Part shown: positions 59,533-64,000 of the stretch, in pieces
Numbering within the stretch: the first letter of the stretch is position 1
How the letters are laid out: each line of letters opens with the position of its first letter
NCBI RefSeq assembly: GCF_028476545.1
Contig: NW_026732665.1
Location: 85,001-149,000, forward strand
Source: Physella acuta
Taxonomy: Eukaryota > Mollusca > Gastropoda > Physidae
Reading direction: 5' to 3'
DNA: 64,000 bases
The notes under the pieces: generated by a model
The model's database searches: none
Seen by the model: only the letters and a program-made list of their open reading frames with translations
What the model was told of the DNA's origin: nothing
Program-made: the position numbers and the translations under genes

Positions 59533-59937
59533 TACACTTCTGTGCTCGCTTTTAAGCAACAGATATTTTCTGTTGTAAATTAAACATTATCAAAACTTTA
59601 AAATTGGTGAAATTTAGCTGTTAAGGGCTCGCTTTGTTTGTGAATTAATGTTGGTTCATGAAAAACAATTTCATTCGGGCATTTAAAAGAGTATATAGTG
59701 GTATTGGAGGTAGGACAAAATCGTTACTTTTATGCCAATAGTGGTCATGCCATTCATTGGTCTGGAGCCAATATGTCGGGAGTCATTTTGTCAAAAGCCA
59801 ATATGTCGGGAGCCCAATTGTCGGGAGTCATTTTGTCAAAAGCCAATATGTCGGGAGCCCAATAGTCGGTAGCCAATATGTCGTGAGCCGATTTGTCGGA
59901 AGCCCATTTGTCTTGAGCACTTATATCGGGAGCCGCT
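59533..59937. mobile_element. Foldback GGCTCCCGACA family, right half
   Basis: Matches 23052-23410. The inverted tandem units at the end (59760-59935) are about ten copies, more than in the full copy. The left half is absent, replaced by an ACATAT microsatellite. Confidence 0.8.
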
Positions 59938-59973
59938 TTATTTTAGAAACATATTTATGGCAATCATCACATT
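59938..59973 (-). pseudogene. Tiny zinc-finger remnant at foldback edge
   Basis: TTTTAGAAACATATTTATGGCAATCATCACATTC is the same partial finger found next to the element at 23413 and 61059. It ends abruptly at an unrelated repeat. Confidence 0.7.
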
Positions 59974-60077
59974 CGGAAAACCACGAATAAAACTACACAA
60001 AAAAACAAGCAACCTGTGACAACTATTCAATAACCAGCCAACATTAGGATACCAGCCAACATATATACACATATAGA

Positions 60078-60676
60078 TGTAACTAGTGTAGTTACTAAAG
60101 ACGATTGATAAGAACGCAATACAGTCTGTCAACTAAAGACATGACCAAGGCCAAACTGAACTGATGCAGGTGGTGTGACAGAAATAGAAACAAAAGTCTA
60201 ATAATAACTAGTACAAGACGACTGCGTAGTTGGGAAGCGATATAAAATAGGACTGTACGACAGAAGTGCGGAGTTCATAGCTATGATGCAACGGATAGAA
60301 CCGATTACGAATACAAGGCGACTGCGTAGTTGAGAAGCGATATAAAATAGGACTGCACGACAGAAGAGGGGCAGACCGAAGTAGATGCGTGTTTTAATTT
60401 GTGAGAATAAGATTTGAAGACTGAACCTTGGACACGTGTATTCTGATGTGTGAGAACTAGTGAGGACAGTGGGGGTCAGTTGGTTCATTGTATTCTTGTG
60501 GAACATTGATGCATTGCTATGTGGAACATTTCCATTGATTCAATTAATAAAGAGATAAATGTAAACCTGCACTTCAGAGTATCTGTATTGTGATTAATGT
60601 TGTGTGCCGGTCAAAGATAGCACAAGGAAATACACTCTGTAACATTTGGCGCTGCGAGAAAAGGCACTCTGTAACA
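60078..60676 (+). mobile_element. Solo LTR of the 12483-18140 gypsy family
   Basis: TGTAACTAGTGTAGTTACTA ... CTCTGTAACA, 599 bp, more diverged from the two LTRs at 12483 and 17548 than those are from each other. There is no internal region. It sits in a TA-rich microsatellite on both sides, like the full element. It contains AATAAA near 60545. Confidence 0.85.
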
Positions 60677-60721
60677 TATATATATATATATACACATATA
60701 TATATACTTAATATACATAAA

Positions 60722-61058
60722 TCGTACATTTACACTTCTGTTCTCGCTTTTTAAGCAACAGATCTTTTCTGTTGTAAATTAAACATCAAAACTTTAGAAT
60801 TGGTGAAATTTAGTTGTTAAGGGCTCGCTTTGTTTGTGAATTAATGTTGGTTCATGAAAAACAATTTCATTTGGGCATTTAAAAGAGTATATAGTGGTAT
60901 TGGAGGTAGGACAAAATTGTTACTTTTATGCCAATAGTGGTCATGCCATTGATTGGTCTGGAGCCAATATGTCGCGAGTCATTTTGTCAAAAGCCAATAT
61001 AACGTGAGCGGATTTGTCTTGAGCACTTATATCGGGAGCCAATATGTCGGGAGCCGCT
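60722..61058. mobile_element. Foldback GGCTCCCGACA family, right half
   Basis: Matches 23052-23413 with a few small losses and only about four terminal units. It begins after a TA-rich microsatellite and ends against zinc fingers at 61059. Confidence 0.8.
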
Positions 61059-61830
61059 TTATTTTAGAAACATATTTATGGCAATCATCACATTCATCTG
61101 GCTTATCTCCAGTATGAACTGTTTTATTTTTTCTAGAAACATATTTATGGCAATAATCACATTCAAATGGTTTATATTCTGAATGAACTTGTTTGTGTGT
61201 ATATAAAATAGAACTATATGAAAACTTTTTATGACAAACATCACTTTCAAATGGTTTATTTTCTGAATGAACTCTTTTGTGTCTATATAAACTAGAACTC
61301 TGAGAAAACTTTTTATGACAAACATCACATTCAAATTGTTTATCTTCTGAATGAACTTGTTTGTGTGCATATAAATTAGCACTATATGAAAACTTTTTAT
61401 GACAAACATCACATTCAAATGGTTTATTTTCTGAATAAACTCTTTTGTGTCTATATAAACTAAAACTCTGAGAAAACTTTTTTTGACAAACATCACATTC
61501 AAATGGTTCTCCTGAATGAACTCTTTTGTATGCATATAAATAACAACTCTGAGAAAACTTTTTATGACAAACATCACATTCAAATGGTTATCTCCTGAAT
61601 GAACTCTTTTGTGTGCATATAAATAACAACTATAAGAAAACTTTTTATGACAAACATCACATTCATGAGGCTTATCTCCTGAATGAACTTCTTTTTTGTG
61701 TTTCTCTAAACCAGAATTCCTGAAAACCTTTTGTGACAAACATCACATTCATAATGTTAAACTAGTAAATGTATTTTTTTGTGGCTGCTTAGAGCAGAAC
61801 TATTAGAAAACTTTTTATGACAATAATCAC
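61059..61830 (-). pseudogene. C2H2 zinc-finger array (fourth locus)
   Basis: About nine 84-bp finger units on the minus strand (CDVCHKKFSYSCYLYAHKRVH; antisense ECDVCHKKFSQS and similar). Frame changes near 61505 and 61590 place most fingers out of frame with the first two. The C-terminal edge meets the foldback element exactly as in the intact gene, except that the frame does not stop at the junction. The N-terminal side is cut at 61830 by a 1.36-kb microsatellite; no SUMO-rich exon follows. Confidence 0.8.
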
Positions 61831-61932
61831 AAATATATATATATATATATATATGTATATAGATATATGTATATATATATATACAATTATATCTATGCGT
61901 ATATATACGTATAAATATATGTATATATATAC

Positions 61933-61970
<38 letters not shown>

Positions 61971-62178
61971 GTATATACATACGCATATATATAAGTGTAT
62001 ATATATACATATATATCTATATACGTGTAAATATACACGTGTATATATATATATACATGTATATATATACATGTATATATATATATACATGTGTATATAT
62101 ATATACATACACGTGTATATATATATACATACACGTGTATATATATACATACACGTGTGTATATATATATACATACAC

Positions 62179-62233
<55 letters not shown>

Positions 62234-62376
62234 TACATGTGTATATATATATACATACACGTGTATATATATATACATACACGTGTATATATATATATGT
62301 GTATATATATATATACACGTGTATATATATATACACGTGTATATATATATATATACACGTGTATATATATATACAC

Positions 62377-62444
<68 letters not shown>

Positions 62445-62556
62445 GTGTATATATATATACACGTGTATATATATATACACACGTGTATATATATATACAC
62501 ACGTGTATATATATATATACATGTGTATATATATATACACGTGTATATATATACAC

Positions 62557-62628
<72 letters not shown>

Positions 62629-63190
62629 GTGTATATATATATATATACACGTGTATATATATATACGTGTATATATACGTGTATATATATACACATATAT
62701 ATATATACATATATGTATATATATACAAATATATATAAATATACACATATATATATATACATATATAAATATACATATATCTATACGAATACATATATCT
62801 ATACACATATATCTATATGAATACATATATCTATACGAATACATATATCTATACGAATACATATATATATACGAATACATATATCTATACACACATATAT
62901 ATCTATACACACATATATATCTATACACACATATATATCTATACACACATATATATCTATACACACATATATACACACACATATATACACCCATATATAA
63001 ACACATATATATACACATATATACACACATATATATACACCCATATATAAACACATATATATACACCCATATATAAACACATATATATACACATATATAC
63101 ACATATAAATATATACATATATATATACATATATATACATATATATATATATATATACATATATATATACATATATAAATATATATATGT
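61831..63190. repeat. 1.36-kb (AT)n/(ACGTGT)/(ATACAC) compound microsatellite
   Basis: Pure AT blocks (for example 62175-62230, 62380-62440, 62565-62625) alternate with regular TATACACGTGTATA or ATACATACACGTG units, then ATACGAATACATATATCT and finally ACACATATATATCT / ATACACCC units. All long YIYIYT-type open frames here are microsatellite translations. Confidence 0.95.
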
Positions 63191-63300
63191 TTAAGTATAT
63201 ATAGGCATTATACTATATACAGGCTATATATTATTTTTTATATAGTGGGCTATATGGGGCAACTATGTTTTTTTTTACAATAATGGGTCCGCGTGCGGCG

Positions 63301-64000
63301 TCAAAGCGGCCAATGACAAAACGGCCCCTGGCAAATTGGCCCCGTCAAAAGGGCCAGCGACATAAGGACCCTGTCATATAGGCTCCCATCATTTAGGCTA
63401 CCGTTATATAGGCTCCCGACAAAAGGGCTCCAGTCAATAAGGCTCCTAACAAATAGGCCCCCGTCATTACGGCTCCCGACAATTAGGCTCCCGCCATTTA
63501 GTTTCTCCAAAAAATGGCCCCAGTCATTATGACTCCCGACAAATAGGCTAGCGTCATTTTGGCTCACGACAAAAAGGCTCCTGTCAATTTGGCTCCAGAC
63601 AAAAGGACTACTGACAATACCGTTTCTGTAGAGACTAAGTCTCCCGGCAAAGCGGTCTCATTGAATATGACAAATGCCAGTGGGACCCCTTCATCAATAT
63701 TCTTTAGAGTTAGTTTATCTAACACTTTTATGTAACACAACGTATGCATCTCTTGTTCGGCAGGCCTTATTTTTATATTAGTTTATCTATTATAAAATAT
63801 AGAATGTTTTAATTTAAGGGTCATCTATCTATGACATCCATAATTGAGTCGGTTATAGGCTGTTCCAACTCAGTGTGTGGGGAGAAGGGTCCACGCTGTA
63901 CCTTTCTACCAGTATGCTTGTAGGTTATCAAAACAAAATGCTGTTATCATGTAAACATCATGTATATCATACATTTACACTTCTGTGCTCGCTTTTAAGC
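63301..64000. mobile_element. Foldback GGCTCCCGACA family, left half (runs to window edge)
   Basis: About fifteen 20-bp units (GGCTCCCGACAAATAGGCT types, with GGCCCC variants) at 63301-63610. Core sequence then matches 22690-23066 to the window end. Compared with the full copy the terminal array is much longer. The right half should follow beyond the window. Confidence 0.82.

Noticed and set aside
61757-63172. Many long [10 protein letters not shown]-type open frames
   Set aside because: Translations of the AT/ACGTGT microsatellite; no protein signal.

Overview
This is an AT-rich, intron-poor and repeat-dominated stretch of an animal genome. The tRNA-Ser-like SINE, the Ty3/gypsy elements, the C2H2 zinc-finger expansion and the many (AT)n arrays suggest an invertebrate, most likely a gastropod mollusc. 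That placement is an inference from general character and was not tested by search. There is no bacterial-type operon, no rRNA and no CRISPR. The only convincing host genes are members of one C2H2 zinc-finger family, all on the minus strand.

Layout: the backbone is a tandem segmental duplication of about 20-24 kb. Each unit holds, left to right, a composite repeat and spacer (block B), a zinc-finger array, an acidic N-terminal exon with SUMO-like motifs, and an upstream block (block A). Unit 1 is cut by the left window edge (N-terminus at 1-609, block A to about 5569). Unit 2 has block B at about 11.5-20.6 kb, decayed fingers at 21.4-22.65 kb, an intact 520-codon gene at 23.41-24.98 kb and block A to 29.72 kb. 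Unit 3 has block B at 32.2-33.98 kb, fingers at 38.7-39.17 and 44.2-44.9 kb, and an N-terminus ending at 45.54 kb. A further finger array lies at 61.06-61.83 kb.

The units are filled with mobile DNA. Ty3/gypsy fossils lie at 12483-18140 (its open frame holds a coiled coil between gag and RNase H/integrase), 33978-38712 (Mag-like), 40743-44066 (gag-only, near-identical LTRs, nested in a 5-kb element with hAT-like ends that itself splits a zinc-finger array) and 48.5-53.0 kb (Gmr1-like domain order, with an inverted LTR arm). A solo LTR of the first family sits at 60078-60676. DNA elements include three families of foldback-type elements whose inverted ends are built from short tandem units (about 15 bp with GTCACAG, about 16 bp with AAAGCGCA, about 20 bp with GGCTCCCGACA), a 3.7-kb TIR element, several MITEs with visible target duplications, a 0.65-0.75-kb repeat in five copies, and a 0.4-kb repeat in three copies.

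Function: the only likely working product is the zinc-finger protein at 23414-24976, a predicted nuclear DNA-binding protein with a SUMO-motif-rich N-terminus. Its relatives are broken or partial. The best leads are the coiled coil inside a gypsy polyprotein, the young gag-plus-GPY element, the shared tandem-unit design of three unrelated foldback families, and the recurrent junction between zinc fingers and a foldback element.
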